Origin: Flavobacterium hercynium
GTDB lineage: Bacteria > Bacteroidota > Bacteroidia > Flavobacteriales > Flavobacteriaceae
Direction of reading: 5' to 3'
DNA: 64,000 bases
NCBI RefSeq assembly: GCF_002217285.1
Contig: NZ_MUGW01000026.1
Span: forward strand, 176,842 to 240,841
This document shows positions 17,218 through 26,098 of this stretch, one piece after another. Both the position numbers and the translations under genes were made by a program. The first letter of the stretch is position 1, and each line of letters starts with the position of its first letter. A model generated the notes under the pieces. That model was not told where the DNA came from. It searched no databases and saw only the letters and a program-made list of their open reading frames with translations.

Positions 17218-19395
17218 ATGAAATTAAGAAATAAAATAATACTCGTAGCACTAACAGTGTCTTTCACGAGCCAGAATGCTATTGCTCAAAAATCGGGTGG
17301 AGGCGCTGCAAAAGGAAAATATACCGTGTTAGTAAATCCCTTTATTGGAACCGCTCCTTTATTAGATACAAAAATAATTGGTTATACACCGCCAAAAGAC
17401 ATGCGCGTTTGGGCTGGTTTGGTTTTTCCGGGTTCTTCTGTACCCAATGCAATGGTGCAGCTGAGTCCAATGACGAAATACAAATCCGGAGCTGGATATG
17501 AATATGAAGACACAGAAATTCTGGGTTTTACACACACCAACAAAGGACATTGGAACCTATGCCATATTCCGCTTTTGCCCGTTTCGCAAGGGGCTTCTTT
17601 TCCGTACAAATCAGCATTTAGTCACGATCAGGAAAAAGCAAGTCCGGCATATTATGAAGTATATCTAAAGGATTATGATGTTCAGGTGAAACTAACTTCG
17701 ACCTTACGTTGTGGTATTCACGAATACACTTTCAAAAATAATAAACAAAGAAAAGTTCTTTTTGATCTTGGCAAAGCCAATAATAATGTGGATGATTGGC
17801 AGATCAAGCAAGAAGGAGCCAACGCTGTGAGCGGATTTCAAAGAACCGGAGGCGAAAAAATATACTTTTACGCCACTTTTAGCAGTCCAATAGAAAAATT
17901 AGATTCTAAAGATATTGCAAAGAGCGGCGGTTATACTTTGGTGAATATCAAAGACGGAGACACTAAATCTGTAACCGTTAAAATAGCGTTATCTTTTGTG
18001 AGTGTTGAAAATGCCGTCGATAATTTAAAAGCTGAAACAGGAAATAAAAATTTCACTGCCATTTTTGAACAAGGAAGTAAAGAGTGGGAAAAACTGCTTT
18101 CTAAAATTCAGGTAAAAGGAGGAAATGAACAGCAAAATGTAATGTTCTACAGTATGTTGTACAGATCATTTCTGTGGCCAGCTTTACGAAGCGATGTCAA
18201 CGGACAGTTTATAGATGAAGCCGGAAAAGTACGCAAAGAAAATTACCACTATTACACACTTCCTTCTTTATGGGATGATTATAGAAATAAACTGGTTTTA
18301 TTAAGCATTTTTTCACCAGATGTAACCAGCGATGTCATTAGTTCGATTATCAATGAAGGAGAAATAAAAGGTTTCATTCCAACATTTTTTCACGGAGATC
18401 ATGCCGCTTCCTTTATTGCAGGATCTTATATGAGAGGAATTCGAAAGTATGATGTTAAAAAAGCCTACGAATTATTACTAAATAACGCTTACAAAGAAGG
18501 AGGAACAAGACCTCATATTGCGGATTATATCGAAAAAGGATACGTTCCCGAGCAAGATATTAAAAATCCTGTGGTAGAAACAGTAGCCAATGCCGGAGTT
18601 ACAAAAACCTTAGAATATGCTTACGACGATCATGCACTTTCTTTATTAGCCAAAGAACTCAATGACACCAAACATTATAATGATTTGGTAAAACGTTCTA
18701 AAAATTATGCAAACGTCTTCGATAAAGAATCGGCTTTTATGAGAGGACGACTTGCAGATCGTAAATGGGTTACGCCCTTTAATCCTGAGTTTCCGTATTA
18801 TGAATACATGTACAGAGAAGCAAATGCTTGGCAGCTTTCCTTTTTCGTACCACATGATATGCCGGGATTAGTACAACTTTATGGAGGTAAAAAACCTTTT
18901 GAAGATAAACTGGATACGTTTTTTACAAAACCATGGAACCCGGAATACATTGCCTGGAATATTTCCGGATTTATTGGACAATATTGTCACGGAAACCAGC
19001 CGGATCACGAAGCGCCATTTTCCTATTATTTTGTAAACAAACCTGAAAAATCACAAAAAATAATCGATGAGATTTTAGATACGATGTACGGAATTGGCCC
19101 TGAAAAACTGGCGATGAGCGGTATGGATGATGCGGGCGAAATGTCTTCGTGGTATGTGTTTGGAGCTTTAGGTCTTTATCCATTATCGCCGGCTGATCCT
19201 GAATATATTGTGACTGTTCCTATTTTTAAAGAAGTGGCATGGACCACACCGGAAGGAAAAAAAGTAACGATAAAAAATCCTAACGGAAAGAGAGATTTGG
19301 AAGCTATAAAAGTAAATGGTTCGAAAATAAACAGTTATTATATCTCCCACGATTTATTTAAAAATGGGGGTGAAATACAAGTTATAACTAAATAA
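17218..19395 (+). CDS. GH92 alpha-mannosidase, first copy
   Basis: A 725-residue exported GH92 enzyme. The signal peptide covers about residues 1-23. The N-terminal beta-sandwich contains NPFIGT and GFTHTNKGHWNLCH. The C-terminal (alpha/alpha)6 domain carries GNQPDHEAPF and the catalytic-region motif GMDDAGEMSSWYVF (about 634-647), where the conserved acidic residues sit. GH92 enzymes are calcium-dependent exo-alpha-mannosidases (mostly alpha-1,2 or alpha-1,3) that invert configuration. It would trim side-chain mannose before or with GH125. A terminator follows at 19404. Confidence 0.95.
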   Translation: MKLRNKIILVALTVSFTSQNAIAQKSGGGAAKGKYTVLVNPFIGTAPLLDTKIIGYTPPKDMRVWAGLVFPGSSVPNAMVQLSPMTKYKSGAGYEYEDTEILGFTHTNKGHWNLCHIPLLPVSQGASFPYKSAFSHDQEKASPAYYEVYLKDYDVQVKLTSTLRCGIHEYTFKNNKQRKVLFDLGKANNNVDDWQIKQEGANAVSGFQRTGGEKIYFYATFSSPIEKLDSKDIAKSGGYTLVNIKDGDTKSVTVKIALSFVSVENAVDNLKAETGNKNFTAIFEQGSKEWEKLLSKIQVKGGNEQQNVMFYSMLYRSFLWPALRSDVNGQFIDEAGKVRKENYHYYTLPSLWDDYRNKLVLLSIFSPDVTSDVISSIINEGEIKGFIPTFFHGDHAASFIAGSYMRGIRKYDVKKAYELLLNNAYKEGGTRPHIADYIEKGYVPEQDIKNPVVETVANAGVTKTLEYAYDDHALSLLAKELNDTKHYNDLVKRSKNYANVFDKESAFMRGRLADRKWVTPFNPEFPYYEYMYREANAWQLSFFVPHDMPGLVQLYGGKKPFEDKLDTFFTKPWNPEYIAWNISGFIGQYCHGNQPDHEAPFSYYFVNKPEKSQKIIDEILDTMYGIGPEKLAMSGMDDAGEMSSWYVFGALGLYPLSPADPEYIVTVPIFKEVAWTTPEGKKVTIKNPNGKRDLEAIKVNGSKINSYYISHDLFKNGGEIQVITK

Positions 19396-19403
19396 CAAAA
19401 TAC

Positions 19404-19447
19404 AATTGCCCCCAAAAAGTAACTGACTTTTTTTGGGCAATTTTTAT
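19404..19447. terminator. Terminator after first GH92 gene
   Basis: A 17-bp stem with two mismatches (19404-19420 with 19426-19442), followed by T-rich sequence. It lies between convergent genes (GH92 and HTCS) and may serve both. Confidence 0.8.
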
Positions 19448-19468
19448 AGAATAAATAATGAATTAAGA

Positions 19469-22400
19469 CTATTTTGTTTCCTGATTTCCATTGCTTATAA
19501 ATTCTGAAGGCGACATGGAAAAACTTTTTTGAAAGTTTCTGCTAAAACTGGACTGCGAATTGTAGCCCACTATTTCTGCAATTTCATAAACCTTGTATTT
19601 GCCGGAAAGCAATAATTCAGCTGCTTTTTTCAGACGCGCATTGTTAATCAATTCATTAGGGCTTAAGCTCGATATGTCCTTTATTTTTCGGTATAAAGTA
19701 GAACGGCTCATGTGCAGAATATCAGCCAATGATTCTACACTTAAACTTGTATCTGCCATATTCTGATCTATAATTTCATCCAGTTTTTTAATGAATTCTT
19801 CGTCAATAGTATTATGAGCAATCGTTTTTAAATGAGACAGGGGAGAACTTGCATAAAATTCCATAACATGACGTCTGTTCGATAACAAATTATCGATCTG
19901 AGCCAATATAAAATCCATTGAAAATGGTTTCGGAATATAAGCGTCAGCACCGGATTCAAGACCTTTTATTCGTGTTTGAACAGCACTCAAAGCCGTTAAC
20001 AAAATAACAGGCGTGTGACTGGTTTCAATATTAGATTTAATGCGGCGGCATAATTCGATTCCATCCATGACAGGCATTGTGATATCGCTGATAACAATAT
20101 GAATGCTTTGATTGTGAATAATTTTTAAAGCTTCTTCTCCGTTAGCCGCTTTAAAGATTTTATATTCCTTTCCAATCTCTTTGCTCATAAAATTAAGCAG
20201 CTCCAGATTGTCTTCTACAAGAAGAATTTGCGTTTTTGTATTCTTAGCAGTAATCTCATTTTCAAACTCTTCATCATTTTCCTTCATCGTTTCTGAAGCA
20301 TCTTTGTAAAGATGGAATTCACTTTGCTGACGAAGTGGTAAACGCAGTACAAACGTATTCATAGAATCATCTAAGAATTGCAGTTTTAGCGTTCCGTTGT
20401 GCAGTTCCGTTAAAGAATGCGCAAGAGATAATCCAATTCCGGTTCCGGTTTGCGTTTCAGAACCTAAGATTCTGAAAAACGGTTCAAAGATTTTACTTTT
20501 AAGACTCTTCGGAATTAAATTTCCATCATTCTTAACTATAAATTCCAAAAAGGTTTCATCTCTAAAAAGCGTTATAATCACTTCGTTTTTAGTGTATTTA
20601 ACAGCATTACTTATTAAGTTGCTTAGTATTTTTCGAATCGCTTCTTCATCCACAAAGGCATAGATGTTTTTTTCGCCCAATTCCCATTGTACCTGAATTT
20701 TCTTTTCTTCAATAAGCGGCGTAAATTCCGATTGTAATTGTTTTACTAAGGAAGAAATATTGGTTTCCACAAAAGTAAGTCCAAGACCTTCCATTTCTGT
20801 TTTTCTAAAATCCAGTAATTCATTCACTAAATTCAGTAAGCGGGAGGTATTTTTCTCCATCAGAGACAAACTTGGTATGATTTCAGGAGATTCATAATTC
20901 TTTTTCAGCAAACTTTCCAGAGGACTTTTAATCAAAGTAAGCGGCGTTCGAATTTCATGGGCAACGTTGGTGAAGAATTCAATTTTAGCGTGATAAATTT
21001 CTTTTTCTTTCTCGTTATTAAGCTTTTCAATTTTTTGATTATTCTCTTTAATAGTTATATGATGATAGCGGCGTAAAAGCCAGTACAGACATCCAGCGAT
21101 TAATAAAAAATAAAAGACAAAAGCATAACTGCTAGCCCAAAAAGGAGGTAAAATCGTAATACCCACAATAGCTTCTTTACTCCAGATACCGCTTGCGCTT
21201 AAAGATTTTACTCTAAATTTATAATCACCCGAGGGAAGTTCCGTAAAGAAAACTTTATTGTTTTTATTCAGATAAACCCAATCATCGCTTATTCCATCCA
21301 GTTTATACCAATATTGTGTCAGCTCAGGAGCGGTATAACTTAAAGCAGCAAAATCAATATTAAAATTAGATTGATAATTTTTTAAAGTAATCTTTTTGAT
21401 ATAAGAAACAGATTCATCCAATGGCGAATCTTCATCATTTACAATCACATCCTGATTGTTGATTTGAAGCCCCGTTATAAAAATGGGAGGATTATATTTA
21501 TACGTCGTGAAGTTCTTAGGATTAAAACTAATCATTCCGTTAAGATTTCCAAAATACATATCTCCATTAGAATCCTTAAAAGCAGAACTGTAATTAAACT
21601 GATCACTCAGTAAGCCGTTTGCAGTCGTAAAGATTTTTACAGCCTTTGTTTTGTAATTAAATTTAACGAGCCCTTTTGAAGTCGTGATGCATAAATTTTG
21701 TTGCTCATCCTGTAAAATAGAATAAATAACACTACTTGGGAAACCATCTTTAGTGGTGAATTTTTTAAATGCTTTGGTTCGGGGATCAAATAAATTCAAA
21801 CCATTTTCAGTTGCAATCCACAAGTTATTTTGTTTGTCCTGAAAAATCGAAGTGATAAAATCATTACTAATACTTTTATCATTTTTAAAGTCATGGCGGT
21901 AAACTACTTTTTCTTTTGTTTTTGGATTATAATAAAACAGTCCGTCGCGATACGATCCCGCCCATAAATTTCCATGCCTGTCATTGAACATGCAGGTAAA
22001 ATGCGTGCTTTCTGAAAAATAATTTGAAATGGTAAAGTTTTCCTTTTTTTCATCATACAAATAAATACCAACAGAAGTTATGACATATAATTCCTTTTTT
22101 GGCGTTTCATAAAACGAAACAATAAAATCACTTTTAAAAGTACTGTTTGTATGGTCATAATGCTTTACAATTTTTCCTGAAGCAGCATCCATAATGTCCA
22201 GACCATGTTCAAAAGTTCCTATCCAGATTTGATTTCCTCTAGGTAAAACGCCGTGGATATTATAAAATGAAAGTCCTGCTTTTGTCTTGTCCGGCTGAAA
22301 GTTTACGAATTTTTTGGTCTCCAGATTAAATTTGTTGATTCCTGCATCTTCAGTACCAATCCAGAGATTTCCCTTATCATCCTTCTGAATTTCGCGAACA

Positions 22401-23422
22401 GCATTGCCTACAATCGCATTTTCACTTTTTCGCGGAAAGTATTTCTTAAACTGATCGTATTGCTTTTGATGATAATTTACACCGCCAAAATAAGTTCCAA
22501 TCCAGACGCCATTTTCTTTATCAATAGTAATGCAATATGCTGCATTATCTGAAATAGCATAAGGATCGCTAGGGCTTTTTCGTAAATTTCTAACCGTTTT
22601 ATGTTCGAGATTGTAAATGTAAACACCTGATTCGCTGGTAATCCACAATTCATTTTTGTCTCTCTTGAATTGTCGGACAAAAATAGGTTTTTCGGTCATG
22701 AATGGGGTTGTCTTTCCGCTTGATACATCATACTTATAAACACCATGATCGCGGGTACCAATTAAAACAGAATTAGTATCTAAGGAATAGATTGCAGAAA
22801 TTGAAAAGGTATTGTTTGGCAGTTGTACCTTAATTTTATCAAAACTCTGAGTAGCTTCGGAGTAACGGTATAAATCATCATACGACGATACCCAAATGAC
22901 ACCATTTTTATCGCAGGTTATCGAAGTGGCAAAAAAAGAATTAGCGCCATCAAACATTCTTGTTTCTTTGGTATCGACATTGTATTTAATTAAAGTTCCG
23001 ATAGATATAAACCATAAGTTATTTTTCAAATCATTGTCAATATCATTAATACGATTATTGATTGCCTCGTTTATAAAGGTAAATTTCTCGAGCTTTTTAT
23101 CATACGAATAAAGTCCCTTATCAGTTCCTACCCAGATATAGTTTTTAAATTCATGCAAAGACTGAATATAGTTTATTCCCAATGAAGTTCTGGGATCAGT
23201 ACCACTTCTAAATGTTTTAAAATGATAGCCGTCGAAACGATTCAATCCATCTTTAGTTCCAAACCATAGAAATCCGTCTTGATCCTGAATAGAAGCCAAA
23301 ACAGTATTATTAGACATACCATTTTCTACCTTATAATGTTTAAAATAATACTCCTGACTAAAAATGGAAGTCGAGAAAAAGAGAAGATACAATAAAGTTC
23401 CAATTTTTAAAAAATGCTGCAT
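19469..23422 (-). CDS. Hybrid two-component system regulator (HTCS)
   Basis: A 1317-residue single-chain sensor and regulator. Domains in order: signal peptide (1-22); two seven-bladed propellers made of Reg_prop repeats such as LWFGTKDGLNRFD (about 25-640); Y_Y_Y domain (about 690-755); one membrane helix (about 763-783); HisKA with the phospho-accepting H822 in NVAHEIRTPLT; HATPase (about 920-1030, GTGIGLSLA); receiver domain with D1113 (about 1066-1180); AraC-type HTH (about 1225-1312). Such proteins bind an oligosaccharide in the periplasm and switch on PUL operons. It is divergent from the GH31 operon and sits between the two SusCD halves. Confidence 0.96.
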   Translation of the reverse strand: MQHFLKIGTLLYLLFFSTSIFSQEYYFKHYKVENGMSNNTVLASIQDQDGFLWFGTKDGLNRFDGYHFKTFRSGTDPRTSLGINYIQSLHEFKNYIWVGTDKGLYSYDKKLEKFTFINEAINNRINDIDNDLKNNLWFISIGTLIKYNVDTKETRMFDGANSFFATSITCDKNGVIWVSSYDDLYRYSEATQSFDKIKVQLPNNTFSISAIYSLDTNSVLIGTRDHGVYKYDVSSGKTTPFMTEKPIFVRQFKRDKNELWITSESGVYIYNLEHKTVRNLRKSPSDPYAISDNAAYCITIDKENGVWIGTYFGGVNYHQKQYDQFKKYFPRKSENAIVGNAVREIQKDDKGNLWIGTEDAGINKFNLETKKFVNFQPDKTKAGLSFYNIHGVLPRGNQIWIGTFEHGLDIMDAASGKIVKHYDHTNSTFKSDFIVSFYETPKKELYVITSVGIYLYDEKKENFTISNYFSESTHFTCMFNDRHGNLWAGSYRDGLFYYNPKTKEKVVYRHDFKNDKSISNDFITSIFQDKQNNLWIATENGLNLFDPRTKAFKKFTTKDGFPSSVIYSILQDEQQNLCITTSKGLVKFNYKTKAVKIFTTANGLLSDQFNYSSAFKDSNGDMYFGNLNGMISFNPKNFTTYKYNPPIFITGLQINNQDVIVNDEDSPLDESVSYIKKITLKNYQSNFNIDFAALSYTAPELTQYWYKLDGISDDWVYLNKNNKVFFTELPSGDYKFRVKSLSASGIWSKEAIVGITILPPFWASSYAFVFYFLLIAGCLYWLLRRYHHITIKENNQKIEKLNNEKEKEIYHAKIEFFTNVAHEIRTPLTLIKSPLESLLKKNYESPEIIPSLSLMEKNTSRLLNLVNELLDFRKTEMEGLGLTFVETNISSLVKQLQSEFTPLIEEKKIQVQWELGEKNIYAFVDEEAIRKILSNLISNAVKYTKNEVIITLFRDETFLEFIVKNDGNLIPKSLKSKIFEPFFRILGSETQTGTGIGLSLAHSLTELHNGTLKLQFLDDSMNTFVLRLPLRQQSEFHLYKDASETMKENDEEFENEITAKNTKTQILLVEDNLELLNFMSKEIGKEYKIFKAANGEEALKIIHNQSIHIVISDITMPVMDGIELCRRIKSNIETSHTPVILLTALSAVQTRIKGLESGADAYIPKPFSMDFILAQIDNLLSNRRHVMEFYASSPLSHLKTIAHNTIDEEFIKKLDEIIDQNMADTSLSVESLADILHMSRSTLYRKIKDISSLSPNELINNARLKKAAELLLSGKYKVYEIAEIVGYNSQSSFSRNFQKSFSMSPSEFISNGNQETK

Positions 23423-23510
23423 GTATATGTTTTTAATTTATAAAATAATTGCTTCGTCTGTGTCATCAGTATTCAATTTGGTTTTTATCCTGTATTTAGT
23501 GATGTTTAAA

Positions 23511-23604
23511 AGGATTCTGAACCATTTCGACACAATTGTGAAACAAAATGACATTAAAATAACAGTAGCAATACGCTACTTTGGTCAAAAATTAAATTGA
23601 TATT
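23511..23604 (+). promoter_or_regulatory. Candidate HTCS-responsive promoter module, GH31 operon
   Basis: This stretch is a diverged copy of 29636-29730 upstream of SusC2. Two blocks are conserved with the same 39-nt offset: CACAATTGTGAAACAAAATG (23531-23550) and the TTTGGTCA-containing block (23570-23587), then AATTAAATTGATATTTTTTT. Half-site-like units TGAACC... (23518) and TGAAAC... (23539) are 21 bp apart. The arrangement fits direct-repeat binding just upstream of a promoter. Confidence 0.6.
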
Positions 23605-23818
23605 TTTTTAATATATAAATTATGGTATTGCTAAAAAATAAGTAAAATATTTTGAAAGGACTCAAAATAAGCATCGTTAAAGTGATTGCAATATTAGTTA
23701 TATTTTTAGTAAAACAAAACGAAATTTGAAAAACTTATTAATCCCTAATAACAGCTAAAAAAACAAAACAGAAACGATTAACATTTTAAAACAAACAAAA
23801 TATTTCATTATGTGACAG

Positions 23819-23845
23819 ATATACTAAAACGTTTTAGTATATTAG
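23819..23845 (+). promoter_or_regulatory. Candidate LacI operator with -7-like element, GH31 operon
   Basis: A 24-bp perfect palindrome at 23819-23842, with ATACTAAAACGTTTTAGTAT as its inner 20 bp. It overlaps TATATTAG (23838-23845), one mismatch from TAnnTTTG. The geometry is the same as in front of SusC1. It is the longest of the three palindromes. Confidence 0.8.
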
Positions 23846-23888
23846 CATTTACCAATTCATTATAGTTTATAACATTTAAATTTCTAAC

Positions 23889-26054
23889 ATGAATTTAAAA
23901 TCTATCTTACTTACCCTTTTTTTTTCTTCAGCAGGAATAACCACATCAACTGCTCAGGAAATAGCCTTATCAAAATCGTCACTTGTAGGTAACGGAATTG
24001 CAGAATTTATACCTAAAGGATTTGATAAAAACAAAACACCATCGTTAATACTTTCTTCTGAACCGAAATCTAGCGGAAAACTACCGGCAGATTGGTCTTT
24101 GATTCCGCAATTTTCATTCAACAATAATAAAGCAAGTGCCGTTCTTAACCTCAAAGGAGAAATAAGCCTCTACGGAGGAGGAGAAGTTACCGGACCTCTT
24201 TTACGCAATGGACAAGCTATAAAATTATGGAATACCGATACCGGAGCTTATAGTGTTGAAGGCGGCAAAAGATTGTATCAGACACATCCGTGGGTTATGG
24301 GTGTTCGAGCTGATGGTTCTGCATTCGGAATCATATTTGACAGCACTTGGAAAGCGGAGTTAATAACCAACTCCGATCAGATCATTTACAATTCAGAAGG
24401 CGCCTTATTTAGAGTTTATATTATTGATCGAAAATCACCACAGGAAGTTATAAAAGGGCTATCAGAATTAACAGGTACCATAAAATTACCGCCACGTTGG
24501 GCGTTGGGATATCATCAATGTAGGTTCTCTTACGACAGTGAAAAACGGGTAATGGAAATTGCGGATACTTTTAGAGAAAAGAAAATTCCATGCGACGTAA
24601 TCTGGATGGATATTGATTATATGCAAGGTTACAGAGTATTTACTTTTGACAGTATTCGATTCCGCAATCCAAAAATATTAAATGATAACCTGCACAAAAA
24701 AGGTTTTCGTGCCGTGTATATGATCGATCCAGGAGTAAAAGTAGATAAGGAATATGCAATATATAAGTCAGGCACACAAAATGATGTCTGGGTAAAGAAA
24801 CCTAACGGAGAAGAATACCACGGAAAAGTATGGCCGGGAGATTGTGCATTTCCAGATTTTACGTCTCCAAAAACCAGAAATTGGTGGGCAGGACTTTATA
24901 AAGATTTCATGAGTACCGGAATTGATGGTGTCTGGAATGATATGAATGAACCTGCTGTAAACGACAATGATTTTCCTGAAGCACAACGTTTGGGAACAAT
25001 GCCTTATGATACGCCACACAAAGGTGGAGGAAATTTACCTCAGGGTTCTCATTTGCTTTATCACAATGCTTACGGACGTTTAATGGTGGAAGCTTCTTAT
25101 GAAGGAATCTTAAAAACAAATCCATCCAAACGTCCTTTCCTTCTCACACGTTCCAATTTGATGGGCGGACAGCGTTACGCAGCAACCTGGACAGGTGATA
25201 ACTATGCGAGTTGGGAACATTTAAAACTTTCTGTGCCCATGTCACTTACATTAGGATTATCGGGTCAGCCGTTTAATGGACCTGATATTGGAGGATTTTT
25301 AGGAAATACAGATGGCGATTTATGGGCTAGCTGGCTTGGCTTTGGCGCATTAATGCCTTTTGCACGCGGACATGCCTGTGCAGGAACGAATGACAAAGAA
25401 CCTTGGGCTTACGGAGCAGAAATAGAAAAAACATCGCGAATTGCATTAGAAAGACGTTATCGCTTATTGCCTTATTTGTATACACTTTTTTATGAATCTT
25501 CTAAAACAGGAATGCCAGTTATGGCTCCCGTATTTTTTGCAGATAGTAAAGATTTGCGTCTAAGAACCGAAGAACAAGCTTTTCTATTAGGAGAAAATCT
25601 TTTGGTAGTTCCTGCATTTGCTAAAGATCCTGTTTTACCATCCGGAATATGGGAAGAGATTAATCTTGTAGAAGGAGAAAAGCAAGATAAGTATCAGGCT
25701 AAGCTGCTTATAAAAGGCGGCAGTATTATTCCGGCAGGAAAAATTATCCAGAATGCAGGCGAAAACTCGTTCGATCCGTTAAGTCTTTTCGTAGGTCTGG
25801 ACAAAAATGGTAAAGCGATTGGCAACTTGTATCTTGACGATGGAGATGGTTTTGGCTTTGAGAAACAAGATTATGCTTTAGTAACTTTTAAAGCTGAAAA
25901 GAAAGATAATTCCCTTATAATTAAAGTTTCTGATGTAGTTGGTAAAAGAAATAGTAAAGAAATAAACAAAATAAATGCAAGTGTGTTTTGGAATGGTAAA
26001 GCCTATTCAGGAAACGGAACTTTTAAAGATGGAATTACAATAGATTTAAAATAA
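23889..26054 (+). CDS. GH31 alpha-glycosidase, first copy
   Basis: A 721-residue exported GH31 enzyme with a signal peptide of about 22 residues. An N-terminal beta-sandwich (about 60-190) is followed by the TIM barrel. The catalytic nucleophile is D351 in DGVWNDMNEP, and the likely acid/base is D437 in ATWTGDNYASWEH. The WNDMNEP form is typical of the alpha-glucosidase branch. GH31 also includes alpha-xylosidases, alpha-galactosidases and others, so substrate is not fixed. It heads GH31-GH92-GH43, with two candidate control elements upstream. Confidence 0.93.
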   Translation: MNLKSILLTLFFSSAGITTSTAQEIALSKSSLVGNGIAEFIPKGFDKNKTPSLILSSEPKSSGKLPADWSLIPQFSFNNNKASAVLNLKGEISLYGGGEVTGPLLRNGQAIKLWNTDTGAYSVEGGKRLYQTHPWVMGVRADGSAFGIIFDSTWKAELITNSDQIIYNSEGALFRVYIIDRKSPQEVIKGLSELTGTIKLPPRWALGYHQCRFSYDSEKRVMEIADTFREKKIPCDVIWMDIDYMQGYRVFTFDSIRFRNPKILNDNLHKKGFRAVYMIDPGVKVDKEYAIYKSGTQNDVWVKKPNGEEYHGKVWPGDCAFPDFTSPKTRNWWAGLYKDFMSTGIDGVWNDMNEPAVNDNDFPEAQRLGTMPYDTPHKGGGNLPQGSHLLYHNAYGRLMVEASYEGILKTNPSKRPFLLTRSNLMGGQRYAATWTGDNYASWEHLKLSVPMSLTLGLSGQPFNGPDIGGFLGNTDGDLWASWLGFGALMPFARGHACAGTNDKEPWAYGAEIEKTSRIALERRYRLLPYLYTLFYESSKTGMPVMAPVFFADSKDLRLRTEEQAFLLGENLLVVPAFAKDPVLPSGIWEEINLVEGEKQDKYQAKLLIKGGSIIPAGKIIQNAGENSFDPLSLFVGLDKNGKAIGNLYLDDGDGFGFEKQDYALVTFKAEKKDNSLIIKVSDVVGKRNSKEINKINASVFWNGKAYSGNGTFKDGITIDLK

Positions 26055-26098
26055 ATTCCATAACGTTACAATAGCAAACAGAATAATTAGATTTAGAT

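Larger units (their letters stand above)
23423..23888. other. Divergent control region of HTCS and GH31 operon
   Basis: This 466-nt gap holds two separate regulatory elements read toward the GH31 gene. One is a candidate HTCS-responsive promoter module (23511-23604). The other is the longest copy of the LacI-type palindrome with its -7-like element (23819-23845). Between them the sequence is simple AT-rich DNA without an ORF. Confidence 0.65.

Noticed and set aside
26061..26068. TAACGTTA palindrome between GH31 and GH92
   Set aside because: Only 8 bp and lacking the CTAAA flanks of the PUL operator, inside a short operon gap.
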